NCBI GenBank assembly: GCA_003565555.1
Contig: PXBH01000042.1
Location: 1-64,000, forward strand
Origin: Cryomorphaceae bacterium
GTDB taxonomy: Bacteria > Bacteroidota > Bacteroidia > Flavobacteriales_D > Cryomorphaceae
DNA: 64,000 nucleotides
Reading direction: 5' to 3'
The first letter of the stretch is position 1, and each line of letters opens with the position of its first letter. Position numbers and translations under genes: made by a program. The notes under the pieces are model-generated. The model ran no database searches and had not been told where the DNA came from. It saw only the letters and a program-made list of their open reading frames with translations. Below, one piece after another: positions 26,303 through 34,552 of this stretch.

Positions 26303-27733
26303 ATGCTCGATAGAATTACGGCACGTGTCAAAGCCGCATTGCACATCACTATTTACGGCACGCTATGTATGATGGCCTTGGGAATTTCATCCTGTTCGGC
26401 TGCACCTGTCATAAAGAACGAAAAAGTTGAGGGCAAATGGTTCGTGAACTTCGTCCACAAAGATATCGGGCAGGCGCACACCGTCATCACCGTCAAGACC
26501 GATGCCGACGCCTTTGAAGCGCAAAGCAGAAAAAATGCGGACAGAGACATCCTGGGCAATTGGACGTCATTTTTGGCCCGGACCTTCACCAAGGGTATGA
26601 AAAACGGATCCTTGCTCAGGATTGAGCGGGGAGTTTTTAAAGAAAAAGGCGATACGGTTTATTTGGCCGGAATTCTGGTCACTCCCATGGGGCAGTTCAA
26701 TATCGAAGGCCACATTTCGGGCGAGGTGCTTTATGCCGAATTTCGCAACAAGAGCAGGGGACTTTTGGGGCAAATCACCGGAACGCGAGATGTTCCCGAG
26801 ATGCCCCTGCAAGATTACCCTGAGCTGTTTCGGGCCGTGGTGTCAACAGCAGAATCGAAAATTTTTAATCCCCGCGTGCTCGAATCGGGGGAGTGGGAGA
26901 AGTATGTGAAGGCCGTGACGAAATCCGCCCCCAAGCTTCAAGACGATTTGGAGATGGTATTCGCTTCCTTTTACCGCGCCCGAGATTTGCCTTTTTCCCA
27001 TTTTGCACTGATGAAAATGCCTCCTGCAGAAGAAGAGGGTGCGAATGAAAGCTCCCGAAAGACCTACCTTTCTTTAGAAGAGAAGACCGAGCATATCGCT
27101 TATTTGAAAATCAGCTCATTCAGCGGGTCAGCGCAGGAGGTTGACAGCATTTTTGAAGCGATTCATGCGGGGGGATACGCCCATTTGATCGTCGACTTGC
27201 GCAACAATGCGGGGGGAAGTGTGGAAGCCGGCATGGCCTTCGCCAAAAATGTCATTCTTCGGGAAACTTACGGGGGTATCTTCTTGACGCAAAAGTGGTT
27301 TAACAAAAACGACGCACCGCCTTCGCTCGAATCCTATGATGCCTTCGAATCCTTTACCGAGGCAAATTTCGACCTCATTATACAAGGCATTCACAAAAAA
27401 GAAGGGCTTTGCCTGAAAATTACCCCGAATGAGCGGGTGTACGAAGGCAATTTGCTCATCTTAACCGACGGGAATACGGCCAGTACCTGCGAGCCCATAG
27501 TCTATGAATTGCAAAGGCAGGGGAGGGGCACGGCAATCGGAGAGACCACCGCCGGAGCCATGCTGAACGGGGAGATATTTGAATTGCCGTATGGCTTCAA
27601 CATGTTTGTCCCCACCGCAGACTATTACACCTCCGACGGATACAGGATAGACCAAAACGGTGTGGTACCAGACCGCGAAACGCCGGGAGAAAATGCCTTG
27701 GATGCGGCCCTCAAAAGATTGAGCAAAGAATAA
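26303..27733 (+). CDS. S41-family (C-terminal processing-like) peptidase lipoprotein
   Basis: 476 residues with an N-terminal signal and lipobox (ALGISSC). Residues of about 50-170 form a beta-rich domain without a recognised name. The C-terminal half is an S41 protease fold: IAYLKISSFSGSAQEVDSIF, LIVDLRNNAGGSVEAG, the catalytic-Ser region LLILTDGNTASTCEPIVYEL, then GTAIGETTAGAML and FNMFVPTADYYTSDG. The usual S-A-x-E motif appears as ASTCE. Family members lack or have a PDZ domain; I see no clear PDZ here. Probably a periplasmic protease or a peptide-scavenging enzyme. Confidence 0.8.
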   Translation: MLDRITARVKAALHITIYGTLCMMALGISSCSAAPVIKNEKVEGKWFVNFVHKDIGQAHTVITVKTDADAFEAQSRKNADRDILGNWTSFLARTFTKGMKNGSLLRIERGVFKEKGDTVYLAGILVTPMGQFNIEGHISGEVLYAEFRNKSRGLLGQITGTRDVPEMPLQDYPELFRAVVSTAESKIFNPRVLESGEWEKYVKAVTKSAPKLQDDLEMVFASFYRARDLPFSHFALMKMPPAEEEGANESSRKTYLSLEEKTEHIAYLKISSFSGSAQEVDSIFEAIHAGGYAHLIVDLRNNAGGSVEAGMAFAKNVILRETYGGIFLTQKWFNKNDAPPSLESYDAFESFTEANFDLIIQGIHKKEGLCLKITPNERVYEGNLLILTDGNTASTCEPIVYELQRQGRGTAIGETTAGAMLNGEIFELPYGFNMFVPTADYYTSDGYRIDQNGVVPDRETPGENALDAALKRLSKE

Positions 27734-28042
27734 AGGGACGGTCATCGATCTGAGTTTTTCGGCCGCCCCGCAGACGCAATTCCTGTCGCAAACTGTGGGC
27801 GGGATCTACACGAATGCACACAACTGCGCAGGATGGCCGGCCATCCTGCCGCTTCGTTGAGGATGGCTTATCGGATGAGCCGCCTCAAACCGGCTTGATC
27901 GTCTTTGGTCACATTTTCGCACCGGGGTAAATTCCTATGCTCCATAGTACTGTAGAGATTCGAAGGCCACAGATGAACGGTCACGGCAAATATTTTCATT
28001 CCTTTCCTACCTTAGCGAGGCTCAAATCTGCACCCTGTTGTC
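27734..28042. other. Intergenic region with perfect palindrome, upstream of the exbB operon
   Basis: 309 bp. It contains a 22-bp perfect palindrome at 27828-27849 and a weak promoter-like TACCTTAG at 28008-28015, 27 nt before the exbB start. No coding sequence was recognised. Confidence 0.5.
27828..27849. other. 22-bp perfect palindrome
   Basis: Each half reads GCAGGATGGCC on its own strand, with no spacer. This could be an operator for a dimeric regulator of the following ExbB/TonB operon, or a hairpin ending the protease transcript, but without a T-run. Confidence 0.5.
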
Positions 28043-28861
28043 ATGCAAAAATCCGAAAACGTTCGTCAAACGCTATCCTCGGCCATGGGAGTTGCGGTCA
28101 TTCTGACTTCACTGATCGCCGGCTATTTCATCTACCACAATATCCTCGGGCATCCGGACAATTTCATCGGCGGTGATCCCGAAAACGAACCCCTCGAAGG
28201 CAACTACCTCGGGGTCATTCACAAGGGCAGCAGCATCGTCATCCTGCAGATCTCCTTCATCATCATCCTCATTACCTACACTGCAGAGCGCGGGATCAAC
28301 CTTTTCCGCGCAGGCGGGAAGGGACGGATCAAGGCCTTTGCCGCTGAGGTGAAGGCGCTTTTGTCCCGAGACGATTTTGAAGGCATCGAGGCCGCTTGCG
28401 ACCGTCAGCGGGGCTCCGTGGCCAATGTGGTGCGCAAGGGGGTGGGCGCCTTCCGGCAAATTCGAGAAAGCGAAACGCTCCGACCGGAGGAGCAGGCCTA
28501 CCGCCTAAAGCGCGAGCTCGAAGAAGCCACCCACCTGGAGTTGCCCCATCTCGAGCGCAATATGGCCATCATCTCAACCATCGCCTCGGTGGCTACACTG
28601 ATCGGACTCCTCGGTACGGTGACGGGGATGATTCGGGCCTTCTCCGCCTTGGCAAGGGCCGGAGCACCGGATGCCGTCGGTCTGGCAGGAGGTATTTCTC
28701 AAGCCCTTGTCACCACGGCCCTCGGGATCGGTACCGCGGCGGTGGCCATCGTCGTTTTCAACTATTACACCGACCGCATCGACAAGCTCACCTATGCCGC
28801 CGACGAGACCAACTACGCCCTGCTGAGTCGCTTCAAGGAAGACCTTAAAGCAAAATCCTGA
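28043..28861 (+). CDS. exbB: MotA/TolQ/ExbB proton-channel protein
   Basis: 272 residues with three membrane segments: about 13-32 (VAVILTSLIAGYFIYHN), about 70-90 (VILQISFIIILITYT), and a long C-terminal pair (NMAIISTIASVATLIGLLGTVTGMIRAF and GISQALVTTALGIGTAAVAIVVFNYY). The LGLLGTV(T)GM-like signature is the ExbB/TolQ core. With ExbD it forms the inner-membrane motor that uses the proton gradient to energise TonB. It is the first gene of a four-gene operon and ends 3 nt before the next. Confidence 0.9.
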   Translation: MQKSENVRQTLSSAMGVAVILTSLIAGYFIYHNILGHPDNFIGGDPENEPLEGNYLGVIHKGSSIVILQISFIIILITYTAERGINLFRAGGKGRIKAFAAEVKALLSRDDFEGIEAACDRQRGSVANVVRKGVGAFRQIRESETLRPEEQAYRLKRELEEATHLELPHLERNMAIISTIASVATLIGLLGTVTGMIRAFSALARAGAPDAVGLAGGISQALVTTALGIGTAAVAIVVFNYYTDRIDKLTYAADETNYALLSRFKEDLKAKS

Positions 28862-28864
28862 TCC

Positions 28865-29467
28865 GTGCCCCGCTACCGCAACATAAGGAAGAAGCCGAAG
28901 CTGGACATGAACCCCATGGTTGATATGGCTTTTCTGCTTGTGAGCTTCTTCATGATGGCCACTACCTTTAAGGCAGAGCTGCCCGAGGAGGTGCGTATCC
29001 CGGCCTCGAGTTCAGAAGTCAAGCTGCCCGAAAAAGGCCTTTGCACCATCACGATAGGGGCCGGGGGTAAAGTCTACTTTTCTGTAGACAACAAGTTCGA
29101 GCGGAAGCGAATTCTCGATGCCGCAGGCAGGCATTACGGTCTGTCCTTCACGGAAAATCAACGGCGTGCATTCGCCCTCGCGGGAGGCCACGGCGTGCCC
29201 GTTGCGGAGCTGCCGGCCTTCCTTGATGCCAAGGTCGAAAACCGCCCCTATGAGCAGCCGGGAATCCCGCTCGGACCCGATGGTGAGCTCCGCAGGTGGA
29301 TACTCACCGCGCGCACGGTCAACCCGAGGCTGCGCTTCGCCGTAAATGCAGATGCACGTGCCAAGTATCCCGAAATTCACGCCGTGATCGAGACCTTCCG
29401 AGACCTTAACATCACCCGATTCAGCATTGTCACCGACCTAAAGACTTCCCGTGCTTCCGCCGATTGA
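28865..29467 (+). CDS. exbD: ExbD/TolR biopolymer transport protein
   Basis: 200 residues starting at GTG. A cytoplasmic basic N-terminus is followed by one membrane helix with the proton-carrying Asp20 in MNPMVDMAFLLVSFFMMATTF, then a periplasmic domain. Between about residues 75 and 120 the periplasmic part is enlarged compared with typical ExbD (about 140-160 residues). It is encoded 3 nt after exbB, and its end overlaps the next exbD by 17 nt. Confidence 0.85.
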   Translation: MPRYRNIRKKPKLDMNPMVDMAFLLVSFFMMATTFKAELPEEVRIPASSSEVKLPEKGLCTITIGAGGKVYFSVDNKFERKRILDAAGRHYGLSFTENQRRAFALAGGHGVPVAELPAFLDAKVENRPYEQPGIPLGPDGELRRWILTARTVNPRLRFAVNADARAKYPEIHAVIETFRDLNITRFSIVTDLKTSRASAD

Positions 29468-30008
29468 AGAAATAGAGACCGAACGCATCCACGCCAAGGA
29501 TGACAAAGCCCGAAAAGCTTCGCGGCGCAGCATCGATGTGGATATGAATCCTATGGTGGATCTCGCCTTCCTTCTGCTCACATTCTTCATGCTGGCCACC
29601 ACCTTCAGCAAGCCCCAAGCCATGGAGCTTCTCGTGCCTGCAAAGCCCGATGAGGAAGAAGCGGAACGCGAAACACCCGTGAAAGAGAGCAAAACCCTGA
29701 GCCTCGTATTGCGCGAAGACAAAGTGGTGTGGTACCGCGGTATCACTGATCCCGCGACTGCGGAACTGCCGTACGAAAACGGCCCGCTACTTGACCTCCT
29801 CGGCAGCCACAATGCCGAAATTGACGGACTTGTGGTCTTGGTCAAACCGCTGCCCGAAAGCAACGCGGAAAATCTGGTCACTGTCCTCGATGCGCTGAAT
29901 GTAAGCAATGTGCAGCGGTATGCGCTTGCGGAACCTTCAGCCTTTGACCTCGAATTTTCTGAGGAAGACGCCGTGCCTGTGAACAACCGAGAAAACCCTG
30001 TCCCGTGA
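29451..30008 (+). CDS. exbD: Second ExbD/TolR biopolymer transport protein
   Basis: 185 residues starting at GTG inside the end of the previous gene. The membrane helix carries Asp37 in MNPMVDLAFLLLTFFMLATTF, almost identical to the first ExbD, so the two are paralogues. The periplasmic part differs and contains an acidic linker (KPDEEEAERE). Paired ExbD genes between exbB and tonB are common in Bacteroidota and presumably give mixed ExbD assemblies. Confidence 0.85.
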   Translation: MLPPIEEIETERIHAKDDKARKASRRSIDVDMNPMVDLAFLLLTFFMLATTFSKPQAMELLVPAKPDEEEAERETPVKESKTLSLVLREDKVVWYRGITDPATAELPYENGPLLDLLGSHNAEIDGLVVLVKPLPESNAENLVTVLDALNVSNVQRYALAEPSAFDLEFSEEDAVPVNNRENPVP

Positions 30009-30772
30009 ATTCCCACCGTCCCGCATACGGCGCAGAAGAGCTCGAGGCACGCTACCCCGGGTCCGCATTGCTTTCTCTGGGTTTTGCCTTGGCCGTGGTG
30101 CTTCTCACCGCGGCTTACCCCTACATCCGCCATATTTTGAGAAAGCCCGATGAAGATAAGATCCATACCGAGGCCGTCCGCGTCATCAATTATTCCGAAT
30201 TGCAGGCCCCGCCGCCCATCGAATTGGAAAGGCGCATTCCCGAACCTGTCGAGTCACCTCCCAAGGCCAAAGCGGTGAAGTTCTTGCAGCCCGTTGCTAA
30301 GGCAGACGATGAGGTGCCCGATGCGGATGTGATGCCCACGCGTGATGAGATGAGCGATGCGCTGATCGGAACGCAGGATGTGGAGGGAACGGACAGCGTT
30401 TTCTTTGAGCAACCCGATGTCGAGGTTTTTCCCGAGCCTGCAGAAGCGGCACCGGCCGAAGTCTTTGAATTTGTTGAAGTCATGCCCGAGTACAGCGGAG
30501 GACAGGAGGCCTTCAGGAAGTACCTTTCGGAAAATCTTCGGTACCCCGCCATCGCACGTGAAGCCGATGTTCAGGGCAGGGTGTTTATCTCCTTCGTGGT
30601 AGAAGCAGACGGAAGTATTTCCGGGGTGGAAGTGGCCCGAGGCGTGCATCCCGCCCTCGATGCCGAAGCGGTCAGGGTGATTTCCGCCATGCCGCCCTGG
30701 ATTCCCGGCATGCAGCAAAACGAGCCCGTTCGGGTACGCTTCACCCTTCCGGTCACTTTTGTGCTCAGGTAG
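30005..30772 (+). CDS. tonB: Energy transducer TonB
   Basis: 255 residues from a GTG overlapping the exbD stop. There is one N-terminal membrane helix (ALLSLGFALAVVLLTAAYPYI), then a Pro/Glu/Lys-rich periplasmic linker (residues about 55-150), and a C-terminal TonB domain (GGQEAFRKYLSENLRYP, GRVFISFVVEADGSISGVEV, PWIPGMQQNEPVRVRFTLPV). It transmits proton-motive energy from ExbB/ExbD to TonB-dependent outer-membrane receptors; none is encoded in this window. It is tail-to-tail with the TraB gene 22 bp away. Confidence 0.9.
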   Translation: MNSHRPAYGAEELEARYPGSALLSLGFALAVVLLTAAYPYIRHILRKPDEDKIHTEAVRVINYSELQAPPPIELERRIPEPVESPPKAKAVKFLQPVAKADDEVPDADVMPTRDEMSDALIGTQDVEGTDSVFFEQPDVEVFPEPAEAAPAEVFEFVEVMPEYSGGQEAFRKYLSENLRYPAIAREADVQGRVFISFVVEADGSISGVEVARGVHPALDAEAVRVISAMPPWIPGMQQNEPVRVRFTLPVTFVLR

Positions 30773-30794
30773 CTAAAGGACCGCGGCGGAGGAG

Positions 30795-31673
30795 TCAACC
30801 CCTGAGGTCGCGGACAGGCATCACCACAAAACCCGCTTCCCGCAGGGCCGTGATCAGCCCGCAGTCGTAAAACAAATGCATCAAACCCACCGCCACAAAG
30901 CAGCGGTGGCTCCGCAGCAAATCCGGTAGCTCCTCCATCCAAGCCCTGTTGCGGTCGGCAATGACAGGACCCGTTTGGTCACAACTCTCGTCCAACGGGT
31001 AGTCCCCGATCTTGAGGTCCATGTATAGGCGGGCGAAGGCACAGCTTCCGCGCTTTTCTCTGCCGAGACGCAGCGTTCGCACATCGCCGTGGATCACCCT
31101 TCGAAGCGCACCCCATGTATTTTCTCCGATTTTTTCATTGATCATGTCCGCCTGCATGCTGTCGGTCTCCAGACCTACCGTGGGAATACCGAGTGAATCT
31201 GCAATATAAATCAGGTAGTTGTCAAAGTGGTCAAAACGATCCTCGGGGCCGGATGTCTTGCAGACGTCACGCGCTTTGAGCTGATTCAGCTTCCAGTGCA
31301 GCTCCATAGGACGCAGCTTTTCCAAAGGGACCGCCCAGTTTGCGGTATATTCTTCGAGCCATTCCACATCCCCGCTTTTCAGCCGGTCTCGGTAGGAGAA
31401 ATCAGATGGCCTTCGGTTCATCGAAGCAGCGAGGTCTTCGGCAGGATCTATCGATTCAAACACCGCCAGCTCTGCATCGCTGAGGGCTTCAATCACTTTC
31501 GTTAAGCTGTCTACCCATGTGCTCCCCATCTGATGAAAGGTGCCCAAAAGGTAGGAGCGGTTGCCCGATTCACGGTCGTCTACAGACCAAAGAATGGTAT
31601 TCTGTCCCGCGGCATCGTGCAGGCACCCGTAAAAACACAAAACGAAGACCGCGAGAATTACTTTTGAAGCCAT
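30795..31673 (-). CDS. TraB/GumN-family protein
   Basis: 292 residues. The ATG at 31673 gives a signal peptide with a Cys (VILAVFVLCFYGCLHDAAGQ) and a -7 box 10 nt upstream. TraB/GumN hallmarks are the early SYLLGTFHQMGSTW (GTxH motif), ELAVFESID, GLETDSMQADMI and the C-terminal CFVAVGLMHLFYDCGLITALREAGF (GxxHL). In this family the GTxH and GxxH motifs are thought to form a metal-binding, peptidase-like (Tiki-related) site. It is probably periplasmic or a lipoprotein. The longer open frame to 31892 lacks a signal. Confidence 0.8.
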   Translation of the reverse strand: MASKVILAVFVLCFYGCLHDAAGQNTILWSVDDRESGNRSYLLGTFHQMGSTWVDSLTKVIEALSDAELAVFESIDPAEDLAASMNRRPSDFSYRDRLKSGDVEWLEEYTANWAVPLEKLRPMELHWKLNQLKARDVCKTSGPEDRFDHFDNYLIYIADSLGIPTVGLETDSMQADMINEKIGENTWGALRRVIHGDVRTLRLGREKRGSCAFARLYMDLKIGDYPLDESCDQTGPVIADRNRAWMEELPDLLRSHRCFVAVGLMHLFYDCGLITALREAGFVVMPVRDLRG

Positions 31674-31683
31674 ATCAAGCAGC

Positions 31684-31691
31684 CAAAAATA
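31684..31691 (-). promoter_or_regulatory. -7 promoter box of the TraB/GumN gene
   Basis: TATTTTTG on the minus strand, a perfect TAnnTTTG match, 10 nt before the ATG at 31673. Confidence 0.5.
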
Positions 31692-31806
31692 GGCTATTCT
31701 TCCGTAGCTTGTATGCACTGACTTTACGGCAAAAACAAGGGTCGGCACTGTGCTGCAGCATTGCACTGCCTCAGTTTCCCCTGATGGGGTAGTTCCGCTT
31801 CGGGTT

Positions 31807-32283
31807 TCAGGGCCCGCCTGTCTCCCTGCCGAGCAATCTGCGGCCCATTTTAAAACTCCTGACCTGACGAACGGTGATGTGGCGAAAAGCATGATGCGCG
31901 GTATTGATCAGGACATTAAAATCGCCGGGAACTACGGCAGAAGGTACCCGAAGCAGGCAGTGTTTATTCTCTTGCACGAAGCGGTCTCCGATCTCCTGCG
32001 TAATGCGCCGGTGCGGAAACGCATCCCAACCTTCGGGAAGGTTTTGAATATCCGTTTCGGCTGTGGTGACTTGGGGCCCCGTTTCAATCTCGACCATGCA
32101 GAGGTCGTCAGGCGCGAGGGCCGCTGAGAGATGAACCATCACCTCGGCGAGGGCCAATGCGCGGCTCTCGGCGCAGTAGATAATCTCAGTTCCCGGCGTA
32201 TTCCATCGGTACCCGTACTTCGCCGCCCCCTTCCCGGACAGCTCGGAAGCATAAGGACGGCGCGTCAGTCTGAACAAAGTCAT
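31807..32283 (-). CDS. RES-domain toxin of a type II toxin-antitoxin pair
   Basis: 158 residues, a full-length RES domain. MTLFRLTRRPYASELSGKGAAKYGYRWNTPG carries the Arg and the RES-type GxRWN region at the N-terminus; IYCAESRALALAEVMVHL supplies the S/E residues of the family name. Characterised RES toxins act on NAD. The ATG overlaps the stop of the preceding antitoxin gene (ATGA), so the two are translationally coupled. Confidence 0.85.
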   Translation of the reverse strand: MTLFRLTRRPYASELSGKGAAKYGYRWNTPGTEIIYCAESRALALAEVMVHLSAALAPDDLCMVEIETGPQVTTAETDIQNLPEGWDAFPHRRITQEIGDRFVQENKHCLLRVPSAVVPGDFNVLINTAHHAFRHITVRQVRSFKMGRRLLGRETGGP

Positions 32284-32783
32284 CAGGCAAAAACTCCGTG
32301 CTCGATTGCGTTCAGCTCAGAGAGGATGAGCTCATGCCCGTAGGCAGTACCGGCAAGGGCTTTGGGAATGCCCCCGCCGAGGGCAAAATTAGGGGTGTCG
32401 AGCCACAGGAAAAACTTCTCTCTGCTGCCGAAAACACGCGTGCCCTCTTCGACAAGCTCCGCTGCCTGCAGGATTTTCTCAGAGTGGATCGGCTTGAATA
32501 TGTGGTTTTTTTCGGATTTGTAGCGCTGCAAAGATTTCAGTGAAATATTGAATATATCCGCCCACTCCTGATCGCTGAAGGGCAGGCGGGTGCGTATCAC
32601 TTCAAAAAAGGCGTGGGTAATCCCTTTGCGGACAGCCTCCACCACCAAAAGGCGATCCCTGAGAAACTCAGCAAAGGAGGGAGGCTCCGAAGCGAAACCC
32701 CGACCGCTGAAATACACGGACGCCGCTTCGTTGAGTACGTCAGGCCCGCTTTCGGATGCTGAATATGAATACTTTCCTCCCAT
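32283..32783 (-). CDS. DUF2384/Xre (ParS-type) antitoxin
   Basis: 166 residues. The N-terminal half resembles Xre-like antitoxin sequence (AVRKGITHAFFEVIRTRLPFSDQEWADIFNISLKSLQRYK, with an HTH-like turn). The C-terminal half is the DUF2384/MbcA-ParS-Xre toxin-binding domain (KILQAAELVEEGTRVFGSREKFFLWLDTPNFALGG and LILSELNAIEHG). It should neutralise the adjacent RES toxin and autorepress the operon. A perfect -7 box precedes it. Confidence 0.85.
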   Translation of the reverse strand: MGGKYSYSASESGPDVLNEAASVYFSGRGFASEPPSFAEFLRDRLLVVEAVRKGITHAFFEVIRTRLPFSDQEWADIFNISLKSLQRYKSEKNHIFKPIHSEKILQAAELVEEGTRVFGSREKFFLWLDTPNFALGGGIPKALAGTAYGHELILSELNAIEHGVFA

Positions 32784-32800
32784 TAATAGTATTTTGTCCC

Positions 32801-32808
32801 CAAATTTA
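32801..32808 (-). promoter_or_regulatory. -7 promoter box of the antitoxin-toxin operon
   Basis: TAAATTTG on the minus strand, a perfect TAnnTTTG match, 17 nt before the antitoxin ATG at 32783. Confidence 0.55.
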
Positions 32809-32988
32809 CGACTTTTGTCCCGGTTTTGAAAGCGAAGTTAAAATTTTCTCCTGCATGCCGCAGATTTTCTCTCTGCTTTTCGCAGCCGGGCATAAATTTC
32901 TGCATGCTTTCTCCTGCCCGCGGGTTGCGTGCAGGTATTTACTCCTCTCAGACGCGAATGCAGTACGGAACTTAAAATCGCCGAATGC

Positions 32989-34221
32989 TTAACCCAAGAT
33001 GACCCGCTCAATGGCCGGGCGGCCGAAACTGTATGGTAAGAAGGCCAAGCTTTCGCAGGGCTCGGTAATGATCAGGTTTGCTTTTTTTCCCGGAGTGACG
33101 GTGCCGTGGCTGTCCGAAATTTCCATCGCCGCGGCGCCGTTTATCGTAGCCGCATTGATCGCCTCAGCAGGTGTCATGCCCATTTTGATGCACCCGAGCG
33201 AAACCGCCATTGCCATATTTCCGGAAGGTGCCGAACCCGGATTGTAATCCGTAGCGAGGGCCACCGCCGCATTTTGCGCAAGCAAATCCCGCACGGGCGT
33301 GTAAGGGATGCCGAGGAATAAACTGCACAGGGGCAGCGCCGTGGCAATGGTTTTCGCACCGGAGAGCGCGGAGATGTCCGCCGCCTCGAGCACTTCCAAA
33401 TGATCTACACTCACTGCGCCCGCTGCTACCAATTTGGGAATCGCCGCCGTGGCGTTGAATTGATTCACATGGATCTTTGATTTCAGGCCGTATTCCGATC
33501 CGCGTTCCGCGATCTCCAGGGTCTCTTCTACAGAGAAGTATCCCTTCTCGCAAAAAACATCTACGTAGTCTGCCAGACCGTTTTCAGCGGCGGCGGGAAT
33601 CATTTCTTCGAGGATCAAATCCACGTAGGCCCTCCGCTTGTCTTTGTATTCGGACGGTACGGCATGCGCGCCGAGAAAGGTGGCCTTGATCGTGGCTTTG
33701 CTCTCTTCCTTGAGGCGCTTGATGACGCGGAGCATCTTCATTTCGGCTTCCGTGCTGAGGCCGTATCCGCTCTTTATTTCGATCGCCCCCGTACCCGATT
33801 CCGTGACCTGATGCAGCCGATTCAGCGCCCCCTCGAAAAGCTCCTCCTCGCTCAGTTTTCGAAGCCGCTCAGCCGAATTGAGGATTCCTCCCCCGCGACG
33901 CGCGATCTCCTCGTAGCTCAGGCCCGCAATGCGGTCTTCAAACTCCTTCTCGCGTGAAGCCGCGAAGACCAAATGGCTGTGGCTGTCGCACCAAGCGGGC
34001 AGCACAAACCGCCCGTCGGCATCGATCACCTCAAGGTTGCGCCAGTCCGTGATTCCGCCCCAGTCGTCCATAGACCCGTACATGGCTATTTTCCCGTTTT
34101 CGATGGCCAGAAAGGCATTTTCCAGCACGGGAAGGCGGTTCATTTCGGTACCGCGCAGTAGGGCGGGAGCTTCTTCATACACGCCGGCGAGTCCGCGAAT
34201 ATTTTTGATCAGAATGCGCAT
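32989..34221 (-). CDS. hutI: Imidazolonepropionase
   Basis: 410 residues, the normal length for HutI. ATG 34221 starts the conserved N-terminus ([15 protein letters not shown]). The metal-binding [11 protein letters not shown] (HxH) is followed by substrate-binding [56 protein letters not shown] and [14 protein letters not shown]. The enzyme hydrolyses imidazolonepropionate to formiminoglutamate in histidine degradation. The next enzyme of that route, ftcD, lies separately at 50.5 kb; hutH and hutU are not in the window. An imperfect CACCTTTG box lies about 15 nt upstream. Confidence 0.92.
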   Translation of the reverse strand: MRILIKNIRGLAGVYEEAPALLRGTEMNRLPVLENAFLAIENGKIAMYGSMDDWGGITDWRNLEVIDADGRFVLPAWCDSHSHLVFAASREKEFEDRIAGLSYEEIARRGGGILNSAERLRKLSEEELFEGALNRLHQVTESGTGAIEIKSGYGLSTEAEMKMLRVIKRLKEESKATIKATFLGAHAVPSEYKDKRRAYVDLILEEMIPAAAENGLADYVDVFCEKGYFSVEETLEIAERGSEYGLKSKIHVNQFNATAAIPKLVAAGAVSVDHLEVLEAADISALSGAKTIATALPLCSLFLGIPYTPVRDLLAQNAAVALATDYNPGSAPSGNMAMAVSLGCIKMGMTPAEAINAATINGAAAMEISDSHGTVTPGKKANLIITEPCESLAFLPYSFGRPAIERVILG

Positions 34222-34539
34222 GGCAATGGTTTTAAAATGCCCACAAAGGTGCAAAAATGCAGCACAAAACCCCACCGGAACAACCGCCGATCCCGACGTG
34301 AACGGTGAGGCGATTTCAGAGCTCGGTACAGCGCAATCTGAAAACGGGAAAGTTATCATGCCCGCGGCGACGGTTCGCTTCGAAATTCCGTTTTCCGTGC
34401 CGGGAGCTTCCCGAAACGGGACTTTTGCCGGTCCTTCGACTCCTTGCGCGTACAGATCTGAGTCAAAGTCCTCCTGCTCATACCCAAAATATTTATTTTT
34501 AACATCTTGGCTTGGGAATAACAATCAATCTCAGGTTAG

Positions 34540-34547
34540 TATCTTTG
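34540..34547 (+). promoter_or_regulatory. -7 promoter box of aroC
   Basis: TATCTTTG, a perfect TAnnTTTG match, with 5 nt between box and ATG at 34553; it supports the chosen start and a leaderless transcript. Confidence 0.55.
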
Positions 34548-34552
34548 CCGGC

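Noticed and set aside
32784-32988. Small gene between hutI and the antitoxin
   Set aside because: The open frames there are short, cross the promoter of the antitoxin, and have no recognisable sequence.
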